Shown piece after piece: positions 5,174 through 11,529 of a DNA stretch of 12,254 nt. The notes under the pieces are model-generated. The model saw nothing but the letters and a program-made list of their open reading frames with translations, had not been told where the DNA came from and did no database searches. Numbering within the stretch: position 1 is the stretch's first letter; each line of letters opens with the position of its first letter. The position numbers and the translations under genes were made by a program. Source of the DNA: an uncultured bacterium (GTDB lineage Bacteria; Patescibacteriota; Minisyncoccia; Phycocordibacterales; GWA1-40-21); assembly GCA_903868205.1 (NCBI GenBank), contig CAIPUJ010000025.1, forward strand, positions 1-12,254, written 5' to 3'.

Positions 5174-6304
5174 CTATATGTAAATCCTCTTAATGAGAGG
5201 ATTAATCCTAGTCAAAAGTTCATATGAAGAACCATCTATAAGAGCGGAAATATCATCTGCTGAAATTTCAGATGATTCAGATTTTCCAATAAGTACTACC
5301 TCTTCCCCCACTTTTATATTTTTTATATTAGTTATGTCTATCATAATAATATCCATACAAACTCTTCCAAGAATCTTTGCTTTCTCACCATTTATTAAAA
5401 CTTTCCCGATACTAGAAAGCGCTCTAGGATATCCATGCCAATATCCAATAGGACAGACAGCAATGACAGAATCTTTTTTAAGAACCTCGGTACAATCATA
5501 TCCAACCTTAGCTCCCTTTGGTAATTTTTTAATTTCGGCAATTATGGTTTTCCAAGATAATACTGGTTTTAAAGAAATCATATCCCCCATGTAAGCTTCT
5601 GATTCTTTTGATGGCCAAATACCGTATAGACTGATACCTATTCTTACCATATCAAAATGAGCTTTTGAATATAAAAGAGTTCCAGATGTTGCAGAAGCAT
5701 GACAGAGTGGTTTATGTAGAGCTTTTATAAAAGCCTCTCTCCATTTTTCAAATTTTTCTATTTGGGAATTTGTGTGTGCTGGGAAACTTGGATTTTTAGC
5801 CATTGAGAAATGAGTAAACAAACCTTCAATAATAATATTCTTATTGTTTTTTAATTTATTCAAAACCTCTTCAATATCATTTTCTAAAAATCCATGGCGA
5901 GACATACCTGTATCTACTTTTATATGAATTTTTATTTTAAGTTTTGATTTAATTACAACAGATAGGGTTTCAAAATTAGAAACTGTAATACTTATATTTT
6001 TACTTGCTGCTTCTGAAAGCATTTCTGGTAAAGTATAGCCAAGTACAAGAATAGGAATTCTAATTCCCTCTTTTCTAAGCGTGAGAGCCTCAACTACAGA
6101 ATCCACCCCAAGAAAATCTACACCAAGCTTTTCCTGTTCTTTAGCAAATTCCATAAGATTATGACCATAGGCATTGGATTTTACAACAGCAAGCAACTTA
6201 CATTTTTTATCTATCAAATTACGAAAAACTCGATAGTTATGAGCTATCGCCTTTTTATCTATTTCTATCCAAGTTCTGAGTCCTTTTCGAAGTTCTTTAT
6301 TCAC
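5174..6304 (-). CDS. alr: Alanine racemase (PLP-dependent, D-alanine for peptidoglycan)
   Basis: This is a 376-residue protein of normal length for the family. It interconverts L- and D-alanine in the cytoplasm, supplying D-Ala for peptidoglycan. The PLP lysine is K42 in AVVKSNAYGHN. K129 and R136 lie in KVDTGMSRHGF, the catalytic tyrosine Y269 in KVGYDCTE, and the C-terminal domain carries GRVCMD and SYELLTRINP. The conserved GYGDGYPR motif reads GYWHGYPR here. All key residues are present. The start is a GTG at 6304; no properly spaced SD exists, and the -10 box TAATAT ends 6 bp before it, which fits a leaderless mRNA. A 27-bp dyad covers the promoter. An 8-bp inverted repeat lies within the last codons (5183-5203) but has no U run. 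Confidence 0.97.
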   Translation of the reverse strand: MNKELRKGLRTWIEIDKKAIAHNYRVFRNLIDKKCKLLAVVKSNAYGHNLMEFAKEQEKLGVDFLGVDSVVEALTLRKEGIRIPILVLGYTLPEMLSEAASKNISITVSNFETLSVVIKSKLKIKIHIKVDTGMSRHGFLENDIEEVLNKLKNNKNIIIEGLFTHFSMAKNPSFPAHTNSQIEKFEKWREAFIKALHKPLCHASATSGTLLYSKAHFDMVRIGISLYGIWPSKESEAYMGDMISLKPVLSWKTIIAEIKKLPKGAKVGYDCTEVLKKDSVIAVCPIGYWHGYPRALSSIGKVLINGEKAKILGRVCMDIIMIDITNIKNIKVGEEVVLIGKSESSEISADDISALIDGSSYELLTRINPLIKRIYI

Positions 6305-6339
6305 CCTTTCATATTACAGTAATATGAAAGGAAGTTCAA
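6305..6339 (-). promoter_or_regulatory. alr promoter with overlapping 27-bp dyad operator
   Basis: On the minus strand TTGAAC (6339-6334), 17 bp, then TAATAT (6316-6311), with 6 bp to the GTG start. Bases 6305-6331 form a perfect dyad, CCTTTCATATTAC-A-GTAATATGAAAGG, which spans the -10 box and most of the spacer. Its position suggests an operator for a dimeric regulator or for autoregulation. RNA pairing is less likely because transcription would start at its edge. Confidence 0.55.
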
Positions 6340-6384
6340 ATGAGCTTTATGAAAGAGTAGGAATTTTTTTCATTACATTAGAAG

Positions 6385-6496
6385 GGTAGGATACTTGGTC
6401 ACAACTTTTTTCTTCGCCGTCACTCAGAAAAAGTCGCGACCCCGACTCGGTTGTTTTTATTACTATAAAAACAACCTCCGTCTTTCAAATCCTACC
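6385..6496. ncRNA. Structured element, three-way junction; candidate small RNA
   Basis: GGTAGGAT (6385-6392) pairs perfectly with ATCCTACC (6489-6496) and closes two inner stems. Stem A is GGTC (6397-6400) with GACC (6438-6441), then ACTTTTT with AAAAAGT and CT with AG, around a 12-nt loop (6414-6425) with one bulged T. Stem B is GGTTGTTTTTAT (6449-6460) with ATAAAAACAACC (6465-6476) around the loop TACT, a perfect 12 bp. A bidirectional terminator starts 3 bp later. The fold reads on both strands; the forward strand is favoured because the terminator then follows directly. No known RNA family is recognised, and no ORF covers it. Confidence 0.5.
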
Positions 6497-6498
6497 AA

Positions 6499-6550
6499 AC
6501 ATAATAAAAAACAAGCCTATATTTAAATATAGGCTTGTTTTTTATTATGT
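6499..6550. terminator. Perfect 52-bp palindromic bidirectional terminator
   Basis: Bases 6499-6550 are perfectly self-complementary around 6524/6525: an A-rich left flank (AATAAAAAA), the stem CAAGCCTATATTT / AAATATAGGCTTG, and a right flank TTTTTTATTATG. It therefore has a U run in both directions. It lies between the divergent genes alr (-) and 6870 (+), whose transcripts both lead away from it. Confidence 0.85.
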
Positions 6551-6869
6551 GCGGAGTACTGGACGATGTTCGAACCGAGTTGATGAAATCAGTTATTATT
6601 CCGTACATACCTAATCTATCGATGTGGGCTGAAAAAGTAATGTAATTTTACCCTATACCCTAGGACACTATATTAATTTAAAAGAAAAAATCGCTCTATC
6701 CTTAAAAAAACGACATAGGGGGTGACCCCTTTCAGTGGGGGCGGGGGTTGTTTTATAAAATAAGTACTGGTACTCGGTGACTGAAGCTAATAAATAAATT
6801 TAGTTGTGTAATTTGCTGAAATTACTTAAACTTATTGAAAGTAGTTGTCTAAGACGTTAAGAATACAAA
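6551..6869. other. Gene-less stretch before the nuclease gene, with G-rich and hairpin segments
   Basis: No ORF is supported. TGTGCGGA (6548-6555) pairs with TCCGTACA (6600-6607, one G-U) around a segment containing GTTCGAAC (6568-6575). Further on, GGGG-TGA-CCCC (6719-6729) is a tight hairpin, and three G5 runs (6718-6722, 6737-6741, 6743-6747) form a sharply G-rich patch in an AT-rich setting. A weak promoter for the next gene, TTGAAA (6835-6840) 17 bp TAAGAA (6858-6863), ends 6 bp before the ATG. The GTTCGAAC is not part of a tRNA that I can fold. Confidence 0.5.
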
Positions 6870-8402
6870 ATGGATAATTTAGAACAAAAAATATACGAGA
6901 TTCATAAACCCTTAAGAAATAAACTAAGACAACTTAGACTTGATGATTCTCTATATGTTGTTTGGAATTATTTTACCCATTACAATAACAGAAAACCACA
7001 GTTTACTGGTATCGAGATAACTAAGGAGTTTATGTTGTTAGATAGAGTTCAACAACAAAGACAGGTAGCTGAGTGGTCCTTAGAGACTTTTACAAGAGAA
7101 ATGATATTATACTGCCCTGAATCTATATCTGATCCAAAAACCTTAAGAAAATGGAGTTATTTTTCTGATATAGTAAACAAGCTTAAGGAAGTTGAAGAAA
7201 AAATTGCTGAGATTTATATAAGTAAAGAAAATGTGCTTTTGGAATTCCACAGAATAGGTCACTTTCAATTTCCTCGTCAAATTAAAAAACCCACAGAACA
7301 ATATTTCACTAGATATTTTTTGATATTTAGTGAGGAAAATTTAAGTAAATTAGTATTTGAGGCCATTGGAATCACAATTAAAGATTTTTATATATTAGCG
7401 GGAGTACTATGGGGTTATTTTCTAGATAAAGCATCTCTAGATTATCCTCCAAAAATTGAAGTCCGAGAGCTCGATATCGAGAAGCTAGATAAACTATTAA
7501 CTCATATATCTTGCAATATTATTGACTATCGAAATAAATTAGAACAACAAAAACAAATTAATGAAAAATTTATTTATAGCCCACGGTTAGCCAGAATTTT
7601 TCCAATTATAAAAATGCTATATATGGGGAAATTAAGTCTAGTATGTATTGATTCTACACTACTATTCTGGAGACTTACGGACGGTCTATATTACGAAATA
7701 TACAATCAACCGGGATTTAGTAATAGTTTTGGTCCTTCATTTCAAAATTATGTAGGAAAAGTCCTAAAGAAAGTGTGCAAACGCATTAAATATTTTCCTG
7801 AGATTATTTATGGATCAAGTCATAATAAAAGAGATAGTATTGATTGGATTATAGAGGATAAGTCGTGTGTTATTTTTTTGGAATGTAAAACTAAAAGAAT
7901 GACTGATATTTCAAAAATTGAATTACTTGATACCTCCAAACTAGACGAAGATTTAGATAAAATGGCAGAATTTATTATTCAAACATATGGAAATATTCAA
8001 GAATATAAAGAAAACAAATATCCTCACTATAAATATAGTGCTGGTAAAAAAGTTTACCCTATGATTGTGACACTAGAAAACTGGTTGCTGTTTGGGGATG
8101 AACTGCTGACAAGATTAGAAAGGTTTGTATCAAAGAGGATGATAGAGAAAAACTTGCCTATGGAATGGCTGAGTGAAATGCCTTACTCTGTTTGTTCGAT
8201 AGATGAGTTTGAAAACATTATACAAATTTCTGAAAAAGTAGGACTAGAAAAAATCATGAGAGGAAAATTATTTGATGGCGAGAATAAAAAGTGGAATTTT
8301 GATAGTTTTCTTTTAAACAACTTTCCTGAAGAATACAAAAATTGTTCATTTATATTTAGCGATGAGTTTAAGACAATACTACCAGAAAGGGCCTACGAAT
8401 AA
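6870..8402 (+). CDS. PD-(D/E)XK superfamily nuclease-like protein
   Basis: This is a 510-residue soluble protein. The start is ATG 6870; there is no SD. Residues 1-290 are mostly helical and unrecognised. From about 288 (FGPSFQNYVGKVLKKVCKRI) a helix leads into YGS, D325 in SIDWII, and then E338 and K340 in IFLECKTKR. The spacing D-x12-E-x-K on successive hydrophobic strands is the catalytic signature of PD-(D/E)XK nucleases such as many restriction enzymes. The C-terminal part (about 390-510) is unassigned. The specific family and substrate are unknown, and the motif rests on one segment. It is convergent with a PIN-domain gene 47 bp away, so the two share no transcript. With no methyltransferase nearby, it is not an ordinary restriction-modification pair. 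A stand-alone defence nuclease is plausible but inferred. Confidence 0.85.
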   Translation: MDNLEQKIYEIHKPLRNKLRQLRLDDSLYVVWNYFTHYNNRKPQFTGIEITKEFMLLDRVQQQRQVAEWSLETFTREMILYCPESISDPKTLRKWSYFSDIVNKLKEVEEKIAEIYISKENVLLEFHRIGHFQFPRQIKKPTEQYFTRYFLIFSEENLSKLVFEAIGITIKDFYILAGVLWGYFLDKASLDYPPKIEVRELDIEKLDKLLTHISCNIIDYRNKLEQQKQINEKFIYSPRLARIFPIIKMLYMGKLSLVCIDSTLLFWRLTDGLYYEIYNQPGFSNSFGPSFQNYVGKVLKKVCKRIKYFPEIIYGSSHNKRDSIDWIIEDKSCVIFLECKTKRMTDISKIELLDTSKLDEDLDKMAEFIIQTYGNIQEYKENKYPHYKYSAGKKVYPMIVTLENWLLFGDELLTRLERFVSKRMIEKNLPMEWLSEMPYSVCSIDEFENIIQISEKVGLEKIMRGKLFDGENKKWNFDSFLLNNFPEEYKNCSFIFSDEFKTILPERAYE

Positions 8403-8430
8403 ATTTTTCAAAGAAATAATTCTTGTTACA

Positions 8431-8447
8431 AGACACACTGTGTTTTT
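8431..8447 (+). terminator. Weak terminator between the convergent nuclease genes
   Basis: AGACAC (8431-8436) and GTGTTT (8440-8445) form a 6-bp stem with one G-U pair and a 3-nt loop, and the T run continues to 8447. It is 28 bp after the stop of the 6870 gene. A second small hairpin, AAGAA-ATAA-TTCTT, lies just before it. Both are weak. Confidence 0.35.
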
Positions 8448-8449
8448 AC

Positions 8450-9562
8450 TTATAAAAATAGACTTTTTTTTGAGCTAAATGAAATAATTTCATTATCAAG
8501 ATCACACTCAATGTATAAATTAAAATATTGAGTCTTAGATATTAGACTGTCGAAACGAAAAGTAGACTCTACTGTATTAATTACATCTATGTTTGCGTAT
8601 GGATTAGACGATTCCTCATCTTTGTATTTTGTGATAGTACTTAACCGCGCTTCTACATGGTATTTACCACTAGCTCCATCATCAAATTTTAAAAATTCAA
8701 TACCCTTATAATTATATCCAACAATAAAATCATCTTGTTCTGTATTATCTAAGTATGTAGAATAAGCACCGTATCTCTGATTAACAGTAATTGGATTATA
8801 TCTATTTAAATGACTGAAACTTGATGCCAAACCAAAAAGAGTCTTATCTGTTTCTTGCTTGTTAACAGCATTCATTATGTCCCCAATATTATTATAAATT
8901 AGATTCTTTAATTTTTTATTCCTATCCTCAAGATGTAACCCTAGTGGTATTAATTCGTCCAGTTTCTCTATAATTTTTGTAGTATCCATGGAGATATACA
9001 AGACTTTCCCAGTAGTGGCATTAAATTCCTTAATTACATCTTCATCAAATTGTTTATAGTCTTGTGTACAAAATATATATCTGTCAGCACAAGTTTTTGA
9101 GTTTAGAGCATCCTCAATAATTGATAAATATATTAGAGTATCCTTAAAACCAGAAAAGTTATCATCAAACGGTTTCATCTTATTAATAGCCCTATCTATA
9201 AGCTCTTCTTTAGAAATTGACGGGGGTGGAACTCGAGTTATTTTATTTCTTGTAGAATAATCTTTAACTTTTTCTTCTAAAGTTTCTTTGTAATTACTTA
9301 ATGGAATAACCTCATCAATTTTATGCCCAAGTCCATTTAGGGATTTAATAAGACTATTTATATCAATAAGAGTTTTTCTTATGTCGTCTAGCTTTTGTTG
9401 TATTCTTTCTCTTATAACAATCTCCGGAATACAAACATTAATATCTTTAATTTCGTGTTTTTCTATAAAATTAATTAGCTCCCTTATAGAAAGATTAAAT
9501 GGCTCTTCAATAGGATTTTGATTATATAACCTGTTTGAATCTATAAATATCTTATATTTCAT
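8450..9562 (-). CDS. PIN-domain ribonuclease-like protein (DUF4935/PIN_16-like)
   Basis: This is a 370-residue protein starting at ATG 9562 (MKYKIFIDSN). A GTG 24 bp earlier would add 8 residues but has no better ribosome site, and PIN domains usually open directly on this strand. The acidic residues fit the PIN fold: D8 (FIDSN), E47 (CIPEIVIRE), D141 (GFKDTLIYLSI) and D168 with D173 (YIFCTQDYKQFD). PIN domains are metal-dependent RNases. The long helical insert between E47 and D141 and the GFKD motif resemble the DUF4935/PIN_16 group, which is from memory. The C-terminal 150 residues look beta-rich and may be a recognition or regulatory domain. There is no partner antitoxin gene beside it, so a classical VapBC pair is unlikely. 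It is convergent with the 6870 nuclease. Confidence 0.82.
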   Translation of the reverse strand: MKYKIFIDSNRLYNQNPIEEPFNLSIRELINFIEKHEIKDINVCIPEIVIRERIQQKLDDIRKTLIDINSLIKSLNGLGHKIDEVIPLSNYKETLEEKVKDYSTRNKITRVPPPSISKEELIDRAINKMKPFDDNFSGFKDTLIYLSIIEDALNSKTCADRYIFCTQDYKQFDEDVIKEFNATTGKVLYISMDTTKIIEKLDELIPLGLHLEDRNKKLKNLIYNNIGDIMNAVNKQETDKTLFGLASSFSHLNRYNPITVNQRYGAYSTYLDNTEQDDFIVGYNYKGIEFLKFDDGASGKYHVEARLSTITKYKDEESSNPYANIDVINTVESTFRFDSLISKTQYFNLYIECDLDNEIISFSSKKSLFL

Positions 9563-9607
9563 ATTTTTAATATCTAGGCATTCCACTTCTCTAAAATTTA
9601 TCAGCTA

Positions 9608-9636
9608 ATACTATACTCCTTTTGATACAAAATCAA
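9608..9636 (-). promoter_or_regulatory. Possible promoter of the PIN gene
   Basis: On the minus strand TTGATT (9636-9631), 17 bp, TAGTAT (9613-9608). An overlapping TATAGT (9615-9610) fits the -10 consensus better but leaves only 15 bp. The leader would be about 40 nt to ATG 9562. Confidence 0.4.
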
Positions 9637-9688
9637 TTCATTTTATTGTTTTTTCTATAAAAGCATGGGACAATTAAAGTAGTCATTT

Positions 9689-9697
9689 TGTTATGAT
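9689..9697 (+). promoter_or_regulatory. Possible extended -10 promoter of the 9713 gene
   Basis: TGT-TATGAT (9689-9697) is an extended -10 match 15 bp before ATG 9713. The leader would be only about 9 nt and lacks an SD. No good -35 box is seen. Confidence 0.4.
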
Positions 9698-9712
9698 TTA
9701 CCAGTAAAAGTT

Positions 9713-10024
9713 ATGAAAAAGCACCCTTCTAGTAGACAAGTCAGATATGCATACGGATTAATAGATGGAGATAAAACAAAGCAACAAATTGCTTTAGACG
9801 CCGGATTCTCTCCCAGTACAGCTCGTGTGCCAAAATCAATTGAAAACAAAGTTGGTTTTAATATTGCTATGTCTCAAGTACATGGGGAATTAGGTAATAC
9901 TATTATGCAAATAATATATGAAATAAAAGCTCGTGGACTTAAACAAATGGATAATAAAATGCTAATTAAAACCCTAGAGGTTACCTCAAAAAATTACGAG
10001 CGTTTTATGCCAAAGGTCTATTAA
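9713..10024 (+). CDS. Small helix-turn-helix protein, small-terminase-like
   Basis: This is a 103-residue basic protein. The segment at about residues 20-42 (KTKQQIALDAGFSPSTAR) reads as a helix-turn-helix: TKQQIALDAGF, then a turn, then SPSTAR. The same wording (a gain-of-copy A-AGYSPSTAR type motif) is common in phage small terminase subunits and related DNA-binding proteins. The rest is helical (MSQVHGELGNTIMQIIYEIKARGL). No large terminase or other phage gene is in the window, so a stand-alone DNA-binding protein or phage remnant is more likely than a working packaging gene. The start ATG 9713 has no SD. A terminator follows. Confidence is good that it is a gene and moderate for the HTH. 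Confidence 0.75.
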   Translation: MKKHPSSRQVRYAYGLIDGDKTKQQIALDAGFSPSTARVPKSIENKVGFNIAMSQVHGELGNTIMQIIYEIKARGLKQMDNKMLIKTLEVTSKNYERFMPKVY

Positions 10025-10047
10025 GACTAAGAGTATTTAATACTAAC

Positions 10048-10083
10048 ACAAACAGAATTAATTCTGCTTTATGTTTGTTTTTT
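10048..10083 (+). terminator. Terminator of the 9713 gene
   Basis: ACAAACA (10048-10054) pairs with TGTTTGT (10072-10078), enclosing the perfect 14-bp dyad CAGAATTAATTCTG (10053-10066); the T run covers 10078-10083. A second dyad, AGTATT-T-AATACT (10032-10044), precedes it. It lies 24 bp after the stop codon. Confidence 0.7.
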
Positions 10084-10087
10084 AATG

Positions 10088-10096
10088 TGCTAATAT
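10088..10096 (+). promoter_or_regulatory. Possible extended -10 promoter of the structured RNA
   Basis: TGC-TAATAT (10088-10096) matches an extended -10 box immediately after the terminator T run. Transcription would begin near 10103, about 16 nt before the first RNA stem. No strong -35 is visible. Confidence 0.4.
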
Positions 10097-10118
10097 TGCC
10101 TTACAACTAAATAAAGAT

Positions 10119-10265
10119 AACCTAACCCCTTAGCTTAAAACTGAGGATATGGTTTAAAGCGTACTACGGAATAAAAGACTCCTCGTCAGAGTCACCGTAG
10201 TACGTCGTATCTCGAAAGGGGTATGGGCTGGCCGAAAGGTTAGTCGCGATGGCGGGGAGTCTTTT
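10119..10265 (+). ncRNA. Structured RNA with two GAAA-tetraloop hairpins and switchable arms
   Basis: P1: CCTTAG (10128-10133) with CTGAGG (10141-10146), enclosed by AACC (10119-10122) and GGTT (10151-10154). Long stem: AAAAGACTCC (10173-10182) with GGAGTCTTTT (10256-10265), perfect 10 bp, ending in a U-rich tail (TTTTGTTCT). Hairpins: 10205-10226 (stem of 9, loop GAAA) and 10226-10245 (stem of 8, loop GAAA), both using G-U pairs, which marks folding as RNA. Competing arms: CGTACTACGG at 10160-10169 and 10299-10308, with the inverse CCGTAGTACG at 10195-10204. Pairing of the first two, plus local GACTC/GAGTC, excludes the long stem. It is not SRP RNA, RNase P, tmRNA or any riboswitch I recognise. 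It may be an independent RNA or the leader of the secreted protein at 10313. Confidence 0.6.
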
Positions 10266-10312
10266 GTTCTAATAATAGATTTTCGTTGTCGCATAAAACG
10301 TACTACGGTTTT

Positions 10313-11245
10313 ATGAAAAAAGTATCTCAGTTAATATTAGTTATATTTTTTATCTCTTTTATAATACCTTCTCTAGCTTTTGCTTCTTGGTGGAATCCTT
10401 TTACATGGAAGTTTTTTCATAAAAAAGAACCGGTTCCACAAATTCAGGTTGAAACACAAAAAACTTCTGAAGAAAAAATTGCTGAATTACAAAAACTAGT
10501 TGATGATTTAAAAAAACAACAAACAAATTCTGCTACTGCAACAACTCCAATTGTAGAAAAGAAGATCGTTCCTAAGGTGGTTGTTCCAGTTTCGGTTAAG
10601 CCAACCCCTACTCCGGTGAAAATTTCTACCCCATCTATCCAGAAAGACTCTGACGGGAACATACTAAATCCAAATATCGATTACAGTAAATACACTGTAA
10701 ATGGTCAGGTTTTATCCCCTCAAGATTACAGTAATTATGTAGCAAGAGTACTAACTCAAAAAGAAATTAATCCAGCAACAGGAAAAGCATATACTCTTGA
10801 TGATTTTGGTTTAGGAGAAGCTAATAAATCAAATGAAAATAGTAACCCGTATGTAAACCTTAAAGTTAACGAGCAAGACGGTCCAATCACAATCAAAACA
10901 AACTCCTTGGTTAATGTTTCCTGGACATCAGCAAATGTTGTCTCTTGTTCAGGTTCAGCCAGAGATAAACCCCTTAATGGTCGCGAAACTATAAATGTTG
11001 ATAGTGATACAATTAGCCCTTTTACCATCCGATGTCTCACTTCAAATGGAATAATCGTATCTGATTCAGTTGTGTTAAATATTACAGATAAGACTCCATA
11101 TAATTACGACCCTTATAATGTTTTATCAGGTGATTCAATAAATGGAGAGAAAATAATTTATAGTCCAGACCAACTAAATTCAATTGATTGTGCATATTAT
11201 GGTAGGAATTGCCCAACAATAGACGTTAGAATTATTAATCGTTAA
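10313..11245 (+). CDS. Secreted coiled-coil protein with Ig-like domain
   Basis: This is a 310-residue protein starting at ATG 10313; an upstream TTG would add nine residues and spoil the signal peptide. MKKVSQLILVIFFISFIIPS leads to cleavage near LAFA-SWWNPF. A coiled coil follows (about 51-70, TSEEKIAELQKLVDDLKKQQ), then a Pro/Thr/Val-rich linker (about 75-110), then a segment with DSDGN and NPATGKAYT motifs, and an Ig-like beta domain at about 178-258 (DGPITIKTNSLVNVSWTSAN), with C212 and C241 able to form a disulfide and a second pair C293/C300. Similar SWWNPF proteins with this Ig-like repeat are frequent in Patescibacteria, from memory, and are thought to be surface proteins. No SD is seen. 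The folded RNA upstream ends its third arm 4 nt before the ATG, so expression could be controlled by it. Two small genes follow closely. Confidence 0.85.
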   Translation: MKKVSQLILVIFFISFIIPSLAFASWWNPFTWKFFHKKEPVPQIQVETQKTSEEKIAELQKLVDDLKKQQTNSATATTPIVEKKIVPKVVVPVSVKPTPTPVKISTPSIQKDSDGNILNPNIDYSKYTVNGQVLSPQDYSNYVARVLTQKEINPATGKAYTLDDFGLGEANKSNENSNPYVNLKVNEQDGPITIKTNSLVNVSWTSANVVSCSGSARDKPLNGRETINVDSDTISPFTIRCLTSNGIIVSDSVVLNITDKTPYNYDPYNVLSGDSINGEKIIYSPDQLNSIDCAYYGRNCPTIDVRIINR

Positions 11246-11254
11246 TTAAATAAT

Positions 11255-11506
11255 ATGAAAAATATATCATATGAACTTAAAAAAGAAGCGAACGGTAATT
11301 GTACAATCTCTGGAAACTGGAACTACTCCTCGGCAACTTTCCATTGCGAAATCGATAACAATATAGATGGTAATGATAGTGCTGTGTTTTTATTAAAAAT
11401 TAACGGAGGTCAAGTAGAAAAAGGAGAAATACAAATGTGCGGACCTTTGGAGCGACAAGAATTTATTGAAACTCTCGAGCTGATCTTGCGAGAGTTAAAG
11501 GGGTGA
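11255..11506 (+). CDS. Small hypothetical protein
   Basis: This is an 83-residue soluble acidic protein, 9 bp after the stop of the secreted-protein gene and probably cotranscribed. It starts at ATG 11255 after AAATAAT, with no SD. It looks like two beta hairpin-like halves (NGNCTISGNWNYSSATFHC and SAVFLLKINGGQVEKGEI) followed by a C-terminal helix (ERQEFIETLELILRELKG). It has three cysteines and no signal peptide. The last codons contain a perfect 8-bp inverted repeat (AACTCTCG 11470-11477, CGAGAGTT 11489-11496), which may weaken read-through. Family unknown. Confidence 0.72.
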   Translation: MKNISYELKKEANGNCTISGNWNYSSATFHCEIDNNIDGNDSAVFLLKINGGQVEKGEIQMCGPLERQEFIETLELILRELKG

Positions 11507-11529
11507 TAAAATTTTAGACTATAAATAAT

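Noticed and set aside
5183..5203. AATCCTCT-TAATG-AGAGGATT hairpin as alr terminator
   Set aside because: It is inside the last codons of alr and no T run follows on the minus strand; not a convincing terminator.
6561..6590. tRNA-like GTTCGAAC with nearby CCGCAC, possible tRNA or att site
   Set aside because: No acceptor, D or anticodon arms can be folded on either strand, and the bases around the putative T loop do not pair. No integrase is present.
8450..9562. VapC toxin of a VapBC toxin-antitoxin pair
   Set aside because: The protein is about three times the size of VapC and no small antitoxin gene lies upstream; the PIN domain is of a longer type.
10141..10237. Hammerhead-ribozyme core, CTGAGGA followed by GAAA
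   Set aside because: CTGAGGA fits CUGANGA, but it is part of its own hairpin (10128-10146), no stem II follows it directly, and the GAAA segments are closed tetraloops.
10160..10308. Transposon terminal inverted repeats (CGTACTACGG copies)
   Set aside because: There is no transposase, the spacing is too short, and there are three arms with two in the same orientation; RNA structure explains them better.
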